A stretch of DNA of 64,000 bases, from NCBI RefSeq assembly GCF_001280085.1, contig NZ_LGED01000203.1, positions 17,704-81,703 of the forward strand. Direction: 5' to 3'. The notes under the pieces are model-generated. The model saw nothing but the letters and a program-made list of their open reading frames with translations, had not been told where the DNA came from and did not search any database. How positions within the stretch are numbered: the stretch's first letter is position 1; every line of letters starts with the position of its first letter. Positions 35,783-43,530 of the stretch are shown here, piece by piece. The DNA is from Saccharothrix sp. NRRL B-16348 (GTDB lineage: Bacteria; Actinomycetota; Actinomycetes; Mycobacteriales; Pseudonocardiaceae). A program made the translations under genes and the position numbers.

Positions 35783-37053
35783 AACCGCTCGCCGGACAGG
35801 GCTTGGACGGCGGCCATCGGGTTGCCCAGGTGGTAGTGGTCGACGGCCAGGTAGGTCGGGGTCTTGCGGGCGGCGGGCTCGCAGAACCGGCGGGCCCGGT
35901 CGGCGAGCTTGCCGTTGTCGGTGGTCGCGGTGCCGGTGATCGGGACGTCCCGGAAGTGGTTCATCACGAACAGCGGCCGGAAGCCGGGTTCGGTGCGGGT
36001 GAGCGGCGTGGTCCAGCGGCTGTGGCACGACCAGTCGGACGTGCCCAGGCCCGACCCCATCGACCAGTGGTTCTCCACCGTCCACTCCGGCTGGTACATC
36101 ACGCCGAACGTGTCGCGCTGCGGCGAGTCGCCCGACCGGCCGTGGTCGGTGAAGATCATCAGCCGCTTGTTCGTGGCGCGCAACGCGTTCAGGGTCGGCC
36201 AGCCGGTCGTCCGCACGCCTGCCTGGTCCGGGCGAAACAGGACGTCCGCCAGGCCGTCGACGCGGGCGAGTTCGGCGCGCAGCACCTCGGCGGAGACGTA
36301 GTCCTCCAGGAAGACCGTGACGAACTCGGCGGGGTTGCGGCCGAGGAAGTCCACGATCCGCTGCACGTCCACCCACAGCGCCACCGGGCGGCTGACCCAC
36401 GTGCAGCTGTTGTGGCACAGGATCGCGCCGTCCGGCGTCTGGTGGACGTCCAGCTGGAACCCGCGCACGCCGTCCCTGAGCTGCTGCTCGATGCCGCGCG
36501 CCTGGTTCGGCGCGAGGTTGACGAACGGCGGGGCGAAACCGCCGTCCACGCCGTTGGCGTAGGCGTTGTGCGCGGTGAGGAAGGTGACCTGGTCCAGCCG
36601 CCGCTCGCCCTCCGGCGGCATCGGCGTGCGTCGGGGTGACACCGGGGTGAGGTACCAGAGGTCGGCGCCGGCGCCGATCCGCACCTGGTCCGTGCCCGAG
36701 GCGATCAGGTGGCGGTCGGCGCCGGGCACCTTGAGCCGGTGGCGGTCGCCGTCTGGCAGCACGTCCCACTGCGCGTCGGCGCTGCCGCAGGAGACCATCA
36801 CGGCCTGGTCGCCCTGGCGGCCCAGGCACTGCGTGCCCTCGCGCAGCGTGCGGCCGGCGAGGGTCCACTGCTGGCGGTCCTCGTCGCCCTTGGGCCTGCG
36901 TTGGAGCACGGACGTGCCCGAGACGCCGGCGTTCAGGCCGGTGGTGGTGCTTTGCAGGTAGTAGAGGCCGTCGGCGGGCGCGGCTTGCGCGGTGAGCGGT
37001 GACATCAGGGAGGCGACGAGCGTGGCGATCAGGACTGACCGGGTGGCGCGCAT
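35779..37053 (-). CDS. Secreted protein with lectin-like domain and PI-PLC X domain
   Basis: 424 residues from ATG 37053 (GAGAGG upstream). Signal peptide MRATRSVLIATLVASLMSPLTAQAA. Residues about 28-135 look like a ricin-type beta-trefoil (QQWTL, repeated Gln-x-Trp pattern, DAQWDVLPDG). Residues about 150-424 are a phosphatidylinositol-phospholipase C X domain: catalytic His in TFLTAHNAYANG and a second His in ILCHNSCTW, with VRGFQLDVHQTPDG between. It would cleave glycerophosphoinositides or a similar phosphodiester outside the cell. Stops of this gene and the protease overlap by 4 bp. Confidence 0.87.
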   Translation of the reverse strand: MRATRSVLIATLVASLMSPLTAQAAPADGLYYLQSTTTGLNAGVSGTSVLQRRPKGDEDRQQWTLAGRTLREGTQCLGRQGDQAVMVSCGSADAQWDVLPDGDRHRLKVPGADRHLIASGTDQVRIGAGADLWYLTPVSPRRTPMPPEGERRLDQVTFLTAHNAYANGVDGGFAPPFVNLAPNQARGIEQQLRDGVRGFQLDVHQTPDGAILCHNSCTWVSRPVALWVDVQRIVDFLGRNPAEFVTVFLEDYVSAEVLRAELARVDGLADVLFRPDQAGVRTTGWPTLNALRATNKRLMIFTDHGRSGDSPQRDTFGVMYQPEWTVENHWSMGSGLGTSDWSCHSRWTTPLTRTEPGFRPLFVMNHFRDVPITGTATTDNGKLADRARRFCEPAARKTPTYLAVDHYHLGNPMAAVQALSGERF

Positions 37054-37144
37054 CAAGAAGTCCTCTCGAAGGCTCCGCGGCGGCGGACAGTTCCACAGGG
37101 TAAACGCGAAAGCTCTTCACGTCAGCCCGTCCTACGCTGGTGTC

Positions 37145-37564
37145 ATGACCGAACCGTGGGGTGACCCCGACAAGATCCGCCGCGTCCTCGCCACCGGCGG
37201 GACCTGGGCCGTGGTGGGGCTGGCCGACCACCCCCACCGCGCCGCCCACGGCGTGGCGAAGTTCCTCCAGCAGCGCGGCAAGCGGATCGTGCCCGTGCAC
37301 CCGGACGCGCCGACCGTGCACGGCGAGCAGGGCTACGCGACGCTGGCCGACATCCCGTTCCCGGTCGACGTGGTCGACGTGTTCCGCCGGTCCGAGGCGG
37401 CGGGCGCGTTCGCCGACGAGGCGGTGGCGATCGGCGCGAAGGCCGTGTGGTTCCAGCTCGACGTGATCGACGAGGAAGCGTACGAGCGGGCCACCGCCGC
37501 CGGGCTGGACGTGGTCATGGACCGCTGCCCGGCCATCGAGTGGTCCGAGCACGGGCCGCGCTGA
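37145..37564 (+). CDS. CoA-binding domain protein (YccU-type)
   Basis: 139 residues from ATG 37145. A single CoA_binding_2 Rossmann fold: TWAVVGLADHPHRAAHGVAKFLQQRGKRIVPVHP, then DVVDVFRRSEAAGAFADEAVAIGAKAVWFQLDVIDEEA. These are typical YccU/YneT-like proteins that bind CoA or similar nucleotides; the physiological role is not settled. The MFS gene starts (as its stop) on the next base, so the two are convergent with no gap. Confidence 0.93.
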   Translation: MTEPWGDPDKIRRVLATGGTWAVVGLADHPHRAAHGVAKFLQQRGKRIVPVHPDAPTVHGEQGYATLADIPFPVDVVDVFRRSEAAGAFADEAVAIGAKAVWFQLDVIDEEAYERATAAGLDVVMDRCPAIEWSEHGPR

Positions 37565-38761
37565 TCACCGCCGGACCGCCGGGAACCCGTGCGCGCGGGC
37601 GGCGACGACCACGGCCAAGGCGGGCACGAGGAGCACCAGCGCGCTCCACGGCAACGAACCCGCGCCGAGCCGGTCGAGCAGCAGGCCGCCCGCGACGCCG
37701 CCGCCCGCCATGGCCGCGTTCCACAACGTGACCAGCAGTGCCTGCGCGGAGTCCGCGGCCTCGCCGCCCGCGTCGCCGGCCGCCGTGGTGAGCAGCGTCG
37801 GCACACCGCCGAACCCCAGTCCCCACAACGCCACCGCGACGTAGACCAGGGGCGCGGCGGCCAGGTCGGCGGCCAGCGCGGTGACCGCGACGGCGAACAG
37901 CACGGCGGCGGCGATCATCAGCCCGCGCAGGCGCCGGTCGACGTGCGCGCCGACGACCCAGATGCCCGCGACCGACGCCACGCCGAACACGAGCAGCACC
38001 GCGTCGATCCGGTCGGCCATGCCCAGCCGCGCCAGGTACGCGGCGAGGTAGGTGTAGAGGATCGTGTGCGCGAGCACGAACACCAGCGTCACGGTCAGCA
38101 CCAGTGCCATCCCCGGCAGTGCCAGCGTGCGGAAGATCGGGATCCGGCCGCCGCGTGGCTGCCCGGGCTGGTCCGGCACCACCGCCACCACCCAGCCGAC
38201 CAGCGCCACCGCCAGCGCGGTCATCGCCCAGAACGCGGCACGCCAGCCGAGCGCGCCGCCGAGGAACGTGCCCGCGGGCACGCCGAGCGACAACGCGACC
38301 GGGATGCCGGCCATGACCAGCGCGGTGGCCTTGCCGCGCAGGTGGTCGGGCGCGACCCGGCGGGCGTACCCGGCCAGCAGCGCCCACACCACGCCCGCGG
38401 CCACGCCGGCGACGAACCGGGCGACCAGCGTGACCGGGAAGGCCGTCGACACGGCGGTGACGGTGTTGCCGACCGCGAACCCCGCCACGCCGGCCAGCAG
38501 CAAACGCTTGCGCGGCCAGGTCGAGGTGGCCGCGGACAGCGGGATCGCCGCCGCGACCGTGCCGATCGCGTAGACGGTGACCAGCTGCCCGGTCGCGGAC
38601 TCGCTCACGCCGAGGCCGGCGCTCATGCCGCGCAGCACGCCGGCCGGCAGGGCCTCGGTCAGGACGGTGATGAACGCGGCCGTGGCCAACGCGAGCAGTG
38701 GCCGCAGGGGCAGCTTCCCGGTCTGCGGCACGGTGTCGGTTCGAGGGGCGGTGATGCGCAT
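37565..38761 (-). CDS. MFS transporter, DHA1/AraJ-type efflux pump
   Basis: 398 residues from ATG 38761. Twelve hydrophobic segments; the family's motif appears as VARFVAGVAAGVVWALLAGYARRVAPDHLRGKATALVMAGIPVALSLGVPAG. It resembles arabinose-efflux (YdeA/AraJ) and purine/drug exporters. The 14-bp palindrome TGACACCGGTGTCA sits 17 bp upstream of the start, so expression is probably under a MerR-type activator encoded elsewhere. Confidence 0.92.
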   Translation of the reverse strand: MRITAPRTDTVPQTGKLPLRPLLALATAAFITVLTEALPAGVLRGMSAGLGVSESATGQLVTVYAIGTVAAAIPLSAATSTWPRKRLLLAGVAGFAVGNTVTAVSTAFPVTLVARFVAGVAAGVVWALLAGYARRVAPDHLRGKATALVMAGIPVALSLGVPAGTFLGGALGWRAAFWAMTALAVALVGWVVAVVPDQPGQPRGGRIPIFRTLALPGMALVLTVTLVFVLAHTILYTYLAAYLARLGMADRIDAVLLVFGVASVAGIWVVGAHVDRRLRGLMIAAAVLFAVAVTALAADLAAAPLVYVAVALWGLGFGGVPTLLTTAAGDAGGEAADSAQALLVTLWNAAMAGGGVAGGLLLDRLGAGSLPWSALVLLVPALAVVVAARAHGFPAVRR

Positions 38762-38777
38762 ACCGCATGGTCGAACC

Positions 38778-38791
38778 TGACACCGGTGTCA
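38778..38791. promoter_or_regulatory. Perfect palindrome in the MFS promoter, MerR-type operator candidate
   Basis: TGACACCGGTGTCA, perfect dyad. On the minus strand a -35-like TTGAAA (38793-38798) directly precedes it, so the dyad sits in the spacer of the promoter, as MerR-family sites do in actinomycetes. No MerR gene lies in the window. Confidence 0.6.
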
Positions 38792-38826
38792 CTTTCAAGC
38801 GACGGTGAGCCGGGACACACGTCGGG

Positions 38827-39210
38827 CTAACGGGCCTGCCGACGGGCGGTGACCTCGATCTCGATGCGCATCCTCGGGTCGGCCAGGCCGCACTCCAGCA
38901 TCGTCGCGGCCGGGCGGACCTCGCCGAACGCCGCGCGCAGCACCGGCCAGCACGGCTCGAAGTCCTTCGCGTCGGGCAGGTAGTACGTCACGCGCACCAC
39001 GTCGGCGAAACCGCTCTCCGCCTCGGCCAGCGCCGCGCCGATGTTGGCCAGGCACTGCTCGGCCTGCGCCACCACGTCGTCGGAGATGGTCATGGTGGCG
39101 TAGTCGAAGCCGGTGGTGCCGGACACGTGCACCCAGTCGCCGTCGACCACCGCACGCGCGTAGCCGATCTGCTCTTCGAACGTGGAACCGGACAGGATCG
39201 CTCGCCTCAT
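38827..39210 (-). CDS. RidA/YjgF family protein
   Basis: 127 residues. RidA core: GYARAVVDGDWVHVSGTTGFDY, QAEQCLANIGAALAEAESGFADVVRVTYYLPD and PAATMLECGLADPRMRIEIEVTARR. The Arg that binds substrate carboxylates and the Glu pattern of enamine/imine deaminases appear in the closing segment. RidA proteins hydrolyse reactive 2-aminoacrylate-type imines; some members only bind. Divergent from the hydrolase at 39302 across 91 bp. Confidence 0.93.
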   Translation of the reverse strand: MRRAILSGSTFEEQIGYARAVVDGDWVHVSGTTGFDYATMTISDDVVAQAEQCLANIGAALAEAESGFADVVRVTYYLPDAKDFEPCWPVLRAAFGEVRPAATMLECGLADPRMRIEIEVTARRQAR

Positions 39211-39301
39211 GGGTGCACCCTAAGTCGCCTCCGGACCGTGCTCGAAGCCGTTTCCGCGCGGCGATAGCGGCCGTATAAGGCCGGTCAGTACCCTGCGGGC
39301 C

Positions 39302-40102
39302 ATGCCGGTCGTCGCGCTCAACGGGATCAACCTCAGCTACCACGTGGAGGGCGAGGGCGACCTCGTCGTCATGGTGATGGGCACCGGCAGCCCGGGCCGG
39401 GTGTGGCACGCGCACCAGGCGCCCGCGCTGCGCGAGGCCGGGTTCCGGGTCGCGACCCTCGACAACCGGGGCATCCCGCCGACGGACGAGTGCGCGTCCG
39501 GGATGACCATCGAGGACCTGGTCGGCGACGTCGCGGCGTTGGTCGAGTCGCTCGGCGGGCGGGCGCACGTCGTCGGCACGTCCATGGGCGCGCGGGTGAC
39601 GCAGGAACTCGCGCTGGCCCGGCCGGACCTCGTGTCGAAGGCCGTGATGCTGGCGACCGCGGGCCGCAACGACGCCGTGCAGTCGGCGTTGTCGCACGGC
39701 GAGCGCGCGCTGCACGACCAGGGGATCACGCTGCCCGCGCGGTACTACGCGGCCGTGAACGCGGTGCTGAACCTGTCCCCCGCGACCCTGCGCGACCCGG
39801 TAGGTGTGCGGGACTGGCTGGACGTCTTCGAGTTCACCGGGTCCGCGGTGGGCAAGGGCGTGCGGGCGCAGCTGGAGCTGAACGACTTCGACGACCGGCT
39901 CGACGCCTACCGCGCCATCACCGTGCCGTGCCTGGTGGTGGGCTTCGCCGACGACCGGGTCCTGCCCGCCCACCTGGCCCGCGAGGTGGCCGACGCCATC
40001 CCCGGCGCGCGGTACGAGGAGGTGGCCGACGCGGGCCACTTCGGGTTCCTCGAACAGCCCGAGGCGGTCAACCGGCTGCTGGTGGACTTCCTCACGGGCT
40101 GA
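39302..40102 (+). CDS. Alpha/beta hydrolase
   Basis: 266 residues from ATG 39302. The fold starts VALNGINLSYHVEGEGDLVVMVMGTGSPG. Nucleophile elbow HVVGTSMGARVTQELAL (Ser, near residue 98), acid in VGFADDRVLP and base in ADAGHFGFLEQP. Spacing matches fluoroacetate dehalogenase- or 3-oxoadipate enol-lactonase-like enzymes; substrate unknown. No signal peptide, cytoplasmic. A hydrophobic ligand is likely because of the lid residues. Confidence 0.9.
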   Translation: MPVVALNGINLSYHVEGEGDLVVMVMGTGSPGRVWHAHQAPALREAGFRVATLDNRGIPPTDECASGMTIEDLVGDVAALVESLGGRAHVVGTSMGARVTQELALARPDLVSKAVMLATAGRNDAVQSALSHGERALHDQGITLPARYYAAVNAVLNLSPATLRDPVGVRDWLDVFEFTGSAVGKGVRAQLELNDFDDRLDAYRAITVPCLVVGFADDRVLPAHLAREVADAIPGARYEEVADAGHFGFLEQPEAVNRLLVDFLTG

Positions 40103-40226
40103 ACCGAGTCCGTCCACTCCACGTTGTGGAAGGTGAGCACCGACGGTGACCGGCCGGCCACGTTAACTCGCCTACCCCCGCGCCGCGAACGCCGTTACCG
40201 TCGATCGCGACCTGGTGGGAGGGCAC

Positions 40227-42227
40227 ATGGACGCGCGACGGTTCGGCCGCACCGCCCGCTTGGTCGCCCTGGCCGCGGTCGGCGGGGTGACGTGCCTCGT
40301 GCTCGTCCCCGTCGCGATCAACGCCGCCACCGGCGGGTCCGCGCTGCCCGTGCTCGGCCCGCACGCGCGGTGGCTGTGGCCGGCGCTGATCGGGCTGTCC
40401 GCGCTCACCGCGTGCCTCGCGGCGTGGGACCGGCTGAGCGCGCTGCTCGTGCGGCGACGGCCCGCGCACCCCGCCAACCGACGGGTGGCGTTGGAGCGGG
40501 TGGAGCGGTTCGTGCGGGCGCGGGTGGACGGGTCGCCGGCCGAGCAGCTGCGGCTCAAGCTCGGTGTCGTGCCGAGGGTCGGGCCGCGCCTGTCGACGCG
40601 GGTGCGCCACCCGGTGGTCGTGGCGGGCGAGGCGGGCGCGGGCAAGACGACGTTGCTGCTGGAGCTGGCCGAGGCGTTGCTGGCGCGCGCCGCGCTCGAC
40701 CCCGTGCAGCCGGTGCCGGCGCTGGTGGACCTCGGCGGGTGGCGGCGTGACGACGACTTCGGCGAGTGGCTGCTGCGCGTGCTCGCCGACCGGTACCGGA
40801 TCGCGCCGCGGGTCGGGCGGGCGTGGCTGCGGGAGCGCAACCTCGTGCTGCTGTTCGACGGGCTGGACGACCTGGCGCCCGCCGACCGGGTCGAGTGCCT
40901 GGCGTGGATCACCGCGCTGAACGTGCCGCAGGTCGTGCTGTGCACCGCGAGCGACGAGCACGAGCACTTGCCCCGCTGCGACGTCGTCCAGGTGGAACCG
41001 CTGTCGCGCACCGTGGTGCAGGAGCTGATCGCCGCGTGCGGCCCGCGGCTGGACGGCCTGCACGACGAGCTGGAGAAGAACCCGGACCTGTGGGACGAGC
41101 TGCGCACGCCGCTCGCGTTCGGCCTGCTGGCGTTGGCGTACCGGGCCGGGCGGGCGGAGTACCGGGGCGTGCTGGACACCTACGTGGTGGAGTCGGCGGC
41201 ACGCGGCGCGACGCGTCCGGAGCGGACGGTGCGGGCGTTGCGGTTCCTGGCCCGCATCGCGCGGCGCAAGCGCGACCTGCTGGCCCGGTCTCGGCTGCCC
41301 GCGCGGCACGTGTGGCTGGACTTCGTCGGCCCGGACGTGGTGTGGCGGCTGTTCCGGCGGGCCGCGCCGGGCGCGTTGGCGGGCGCGGCGGCGGCGTTGT
41401 GCTTCGTGGTCGGCGTGCGGCTGGGCCTGGTGGCGGCCGCGGTCGCCGCCGTGGCCACGGTCCTGGTGCCGCACAGCGCTTTCCGGGTGACGCGTCGTGA
41501 CCCGAGGCGCGGGAACCTCTGGGCGGCAACGGGTTTCGCCGCCGGCGCGGTGACGACCGGCGGTGTGGCGGCGCTCGGCGGTGTGCTCGGCGCGCAGGTC
41601 GCGCGGTGGCCCGCGGCGGTCGGGTACGGGCTGGTCGTCGTGGTCGCGCTGCTCGTCGCGTACGGCAACACGCGTGACCGGTACTGGGCGGTGGCGTGCG
41701 CGCTCGTGCCCGCCGGGGCGATGGTGGTGACCGGACCGTCGGCGGAACTGCTGGCCGGGTTGGGCATCGGGCTCGGCACGGGCGCGGTGGCGGGCGCGTT
41801 CGTCGGCGGTCTGCGCGAGGTGTGGTCCGGGGTGCGGGTCCGGCCGGCCACCGGACTGCGCTGGCTGCCCGCGGCGGGCGCGGTCGGGGTGGGCCTCGCG
41901 GCGCTCGCGGGCGCCGACGTCCGGCCGTCGGCGTGGGGCGCGGCAACCGGGCTGCTGGTCGGGCTGGTCGTCACGCCGATCGCGACGAGACCGTTCCACC
42001 CGGTCGCCGAACTGCTCGCCCGGCCGCTCGCGCTGGACGAGTTCCCGTTGCGCCGCAAGGCGATCCTGCAGTCCGCGCGGGACCGGGTGCTGCTGGTGGA
42101 CGGGCACCGGTTCCCGCACGAGGTGGTCCGCGACCACCTCGCCGAGTGCGACCCGGCCGAGCTGGCGACGAGCGTCGAGCGCCGGCGCGCCGAGCTCAGC
42201 CCCACCGGGTCCGGCCCCACGGCTTGA
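40227..42227 (+). CDS. Membrane-anchored NACHT NTPase
   Basis: 666 residues from ATG 40227 (GGGAGGG close upstream). Two transmembrane helices at the N-terminus (about 10-33 and 46-65), then a NACHT domain: Walker A AGEAGAGKTTLLLELAEAL, Walker B NLVLLFDGLDDLAPADR with the NACHT tandem acidic pattern, VVLCTASDEHE as the sensor-like block, and VVQELIAACG in the C-terminal helical part. From about residue 370 there is a hydrophobic block of several transmembrane helices, then a hydrophilic tail. This architecture (TM-NACHT-multi-TM) occurs in actinomycetes; some bacterial NACHT proteins act in phage defence but none of the usual C-terminal sensors is seen here. Its end overlaps the convergent DUF2269-like gene by 32 bp. 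Confidence 0.85.
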   Translation: MDARRFGRTARLVALAAVGGVTCLVLVPVAINAATGGSALPVLGPHARWLWPALIGLSALTACLAAWDRLSALLVRRRPAHPANRRVALERVERFVRARVDGSPAEQLRLKLGVVPRVGPRLSTRVRHPVVVAGEAGAGKTTLLLELAEALLARAALDPVQPVPALVDLGGWRRDDDFGEWLLRVLADRYRIAPRVGRAWLRERNLVLLFDGLDDLAPADRVECLAWITALNVPQVVLCTASDEHEHLPRCDVVQVEPLSRTVVQELIAACGPRLDGLHDELEKNPDLWDELRTPLAFGLLALAYRAGRAEYRGVLDTYVVESAARGATRPERTVRALRFLARIARRKRDLLARSRLPARHVWLDFVGPDVVWRLFRRAAPGALAGAAAALCFVVGVRLGLVAAAVAAVATVLVPHSAFRVTRRDPRRGNLWAATGFAAGAVTTGGVAALGGVLGAQVARWPAAVGYGLVVVVALLVAYGNTRDRYWAVACALVPAGAMVVTGPSAELLAGLGIGLGTGAVAGAFVGGLREVWSGVRVRPATGLRWLPAAGAVGVGLAALAGADVRPSAWGAATGLLVGLVVTPIATRPFHPVAELLARPLALDEFPLRRKAILQSARDRVLLVDGHRFPHEVVRDHLAECDPAELATSVERRRAELSPTGSGPTA

Positions 42228-42672
42228 ACACCGACAGCACGGTGTTGAAGACGTAGAGCGCCGACGACACGCACGCCGCCGCGAACACGTCGCCGCCCGC
42301 CGTGCCGACGACACCGTCCGCCGCCTCGTGCAGGCCGGAGCGCAGCGAGAACGTCGTGGCCACGACCGCGATGACGGTCAGCACGAACTTCACCAGCACC
42401 CACCGGTGCTTCACCAGGCCCCACTTCGTGCCGAGCGACAGCACCACGCCGGTGACCAGCGAGCCCAGCGCCAGCGGTAACACGACGAGGTCGCCGAGCA
42501 GCTCCATCGCCTGGTAGAGCTGAGGTGCGTCGAACGCCGCCACCGCCAGCACGAGCATGCCGATCGTGACGCCGAGCCAGCCCACGGACGTGACGACGTG
42601 CAGCAGCAGCCACGTCTTGCGCGCCGTCGGCCTCATGCCCGGCCGGGCTTTGCCGGTCTTCACGGTTGTCAT
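42196..42672 (-). CDS. Four-helix membrane protein (DUF2269-like)
   Basis: 158 residues. Four transmembrane helices (WLLLHVVTSVGWLGVTIGMLVLAV; LVVLPLALGSLVTGVVLSL; WVLVKFVLTVIAVVATTF; VFAAACVSSALYVFNTVLSVF). HV-x-T-x-x-GWLG with its His resembles small membrane proteins annotated DUF2269 or heme-handling, but this is tentative. Gene ends inside the NACHT gene (32 bp convergent overlap). Confidence 0.75.
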   Translation of the reverse strand: MTTVKTGKARPGMRPTARKTWLLLHVVTSVGWLGVTIGMLVLAVAAFDAPQLYQAMELLGDLVVLPLALGSLVTGVVLSLGTKWGLVKHRWVLVKFVLTVIAVVATTFSLRSGLHEAADGVVGTAGGDVFAAACVSSALYVFNTVLSVFKPWGRTRWG

Positions 42673-42732
42673 GGCGCACAGCGTGGCGCGCCGTGCGCCG
42701 TCACCGCGTCGGTCCGGCGGCGGCTCCCGCGG

Positions 42733-43530
42733 CTACGCCTGACGACGTACCCAGTGCGCCGGGCGGGTCACGGACTTCGGCAGCTTCGTCGTGTCGTCGC
42801 CCTTGGCCGCGTCCACCTGGGCCTGGGTGAGGAAGAAGGCGCCGGTCAGGTTCGCGCCGGACAGGTCGGCGCCGCGCAGGTCCGCGCCGATGAAGTCGAC
42901 CAGCCGCAGGTCCGCGTTGGTCAGCTTGGCGCCGATGAGGTACGCGCCGCGCAGGTTGGACGCCCGGAGGTTGGCGCCCTTGAGGTCCTTGCCGATCAGG
43001 TCCGCGCCCCGGCGGTTCTTGCCCTTGCCGCGGGTCAGCTCGCTGGCGCGCAGCAGCAGGGCGTTCGCGCGCTCCCAGTGCGGTCCGACGTCCAGCGCCA
43101 GCAGCTCTTCGGGCGTGCCGGTGGTGAGCGCCTCGATCGTCTTCCTCAGCTCGCGCACGGCGGGGTGCAGCGCGCGGGCCGGTTCCAGGTCCAGCGCCTC
43201 GGTCAGGTACCAGAGCAGTTCGTGCAGCTGTCTCATGACCGGGAACACGTCGAACATGGTCTTCGCCGACGCGGGGTCGTCACGCCAGCTCGTGCCGCCG
43301 AACGTCACCTGCGCCACCTGCTGGCCCGCGCCGAAGCAGTCGTAGACCGTGCAGCCGGTGAAACCCGTGTCCCGCAGCTTGGTGTGGATGCCGCAGCGGA
43401 AGTCGTCGCGCAGGTTCGGGCACGGCGTGCGGGCGGGCTTGTCGATCGCGAAGTCGACCGACTTGGCGAACGCGGGCACCACGCAGCACAGGGCGAAGCA
43501 GCGCGTGCAGTCGGCGCGGAGGTCGTTCAT
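42733..43530 (-). CDS. YkgJ-like Cys-rich domain fused to pentapeptide repeats
   Basis: 265 residues. The N-terminal 60 residues carry DCTRCFALCC (C-x2-C-x3-CC), then PCPNLRDDFRCGIH and GCTVYDCFGAGQ: the layout of the YkgJ family, thought to chelate Zn or Fe. Residues about 175-240 are pentapeptide repeats (A(D/N)LxG-type units: GADLIGKDLKGANLRASNLRG and onwards), which form a right-handed beta helix. The middle is helical. Its start codon ATG overlaps the recQ stop (ATGA), so it is translationally coupled to recQ. Function unknown; DNA-gyrase protection is known for other pentapeptide proteins only. Confidence 0.85.
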   Translation of the reverse strand: MNDLRADCTRCFALCCVVPAFAKSVDFAIDKPARTPCPNLRDDFRCGIHTKLRDTGFTGCTVYDCFGAGQQVAQVTFGGTSWRDDPASAKTMFDVFPVMRQLHELLWYLTEALDLEPARALHPAVRELRKTIEALTTGTPEELLALDVGPHWERANALLLRASELTRGKGKNRRGADLIGKDLKGANLRASNLRGAYLIGAKLTNADLRLVDFIGADLRGADLSGANLTGAFFLTQAQVDAAKGDDTTKLPKSVTRPAHWVRRQA

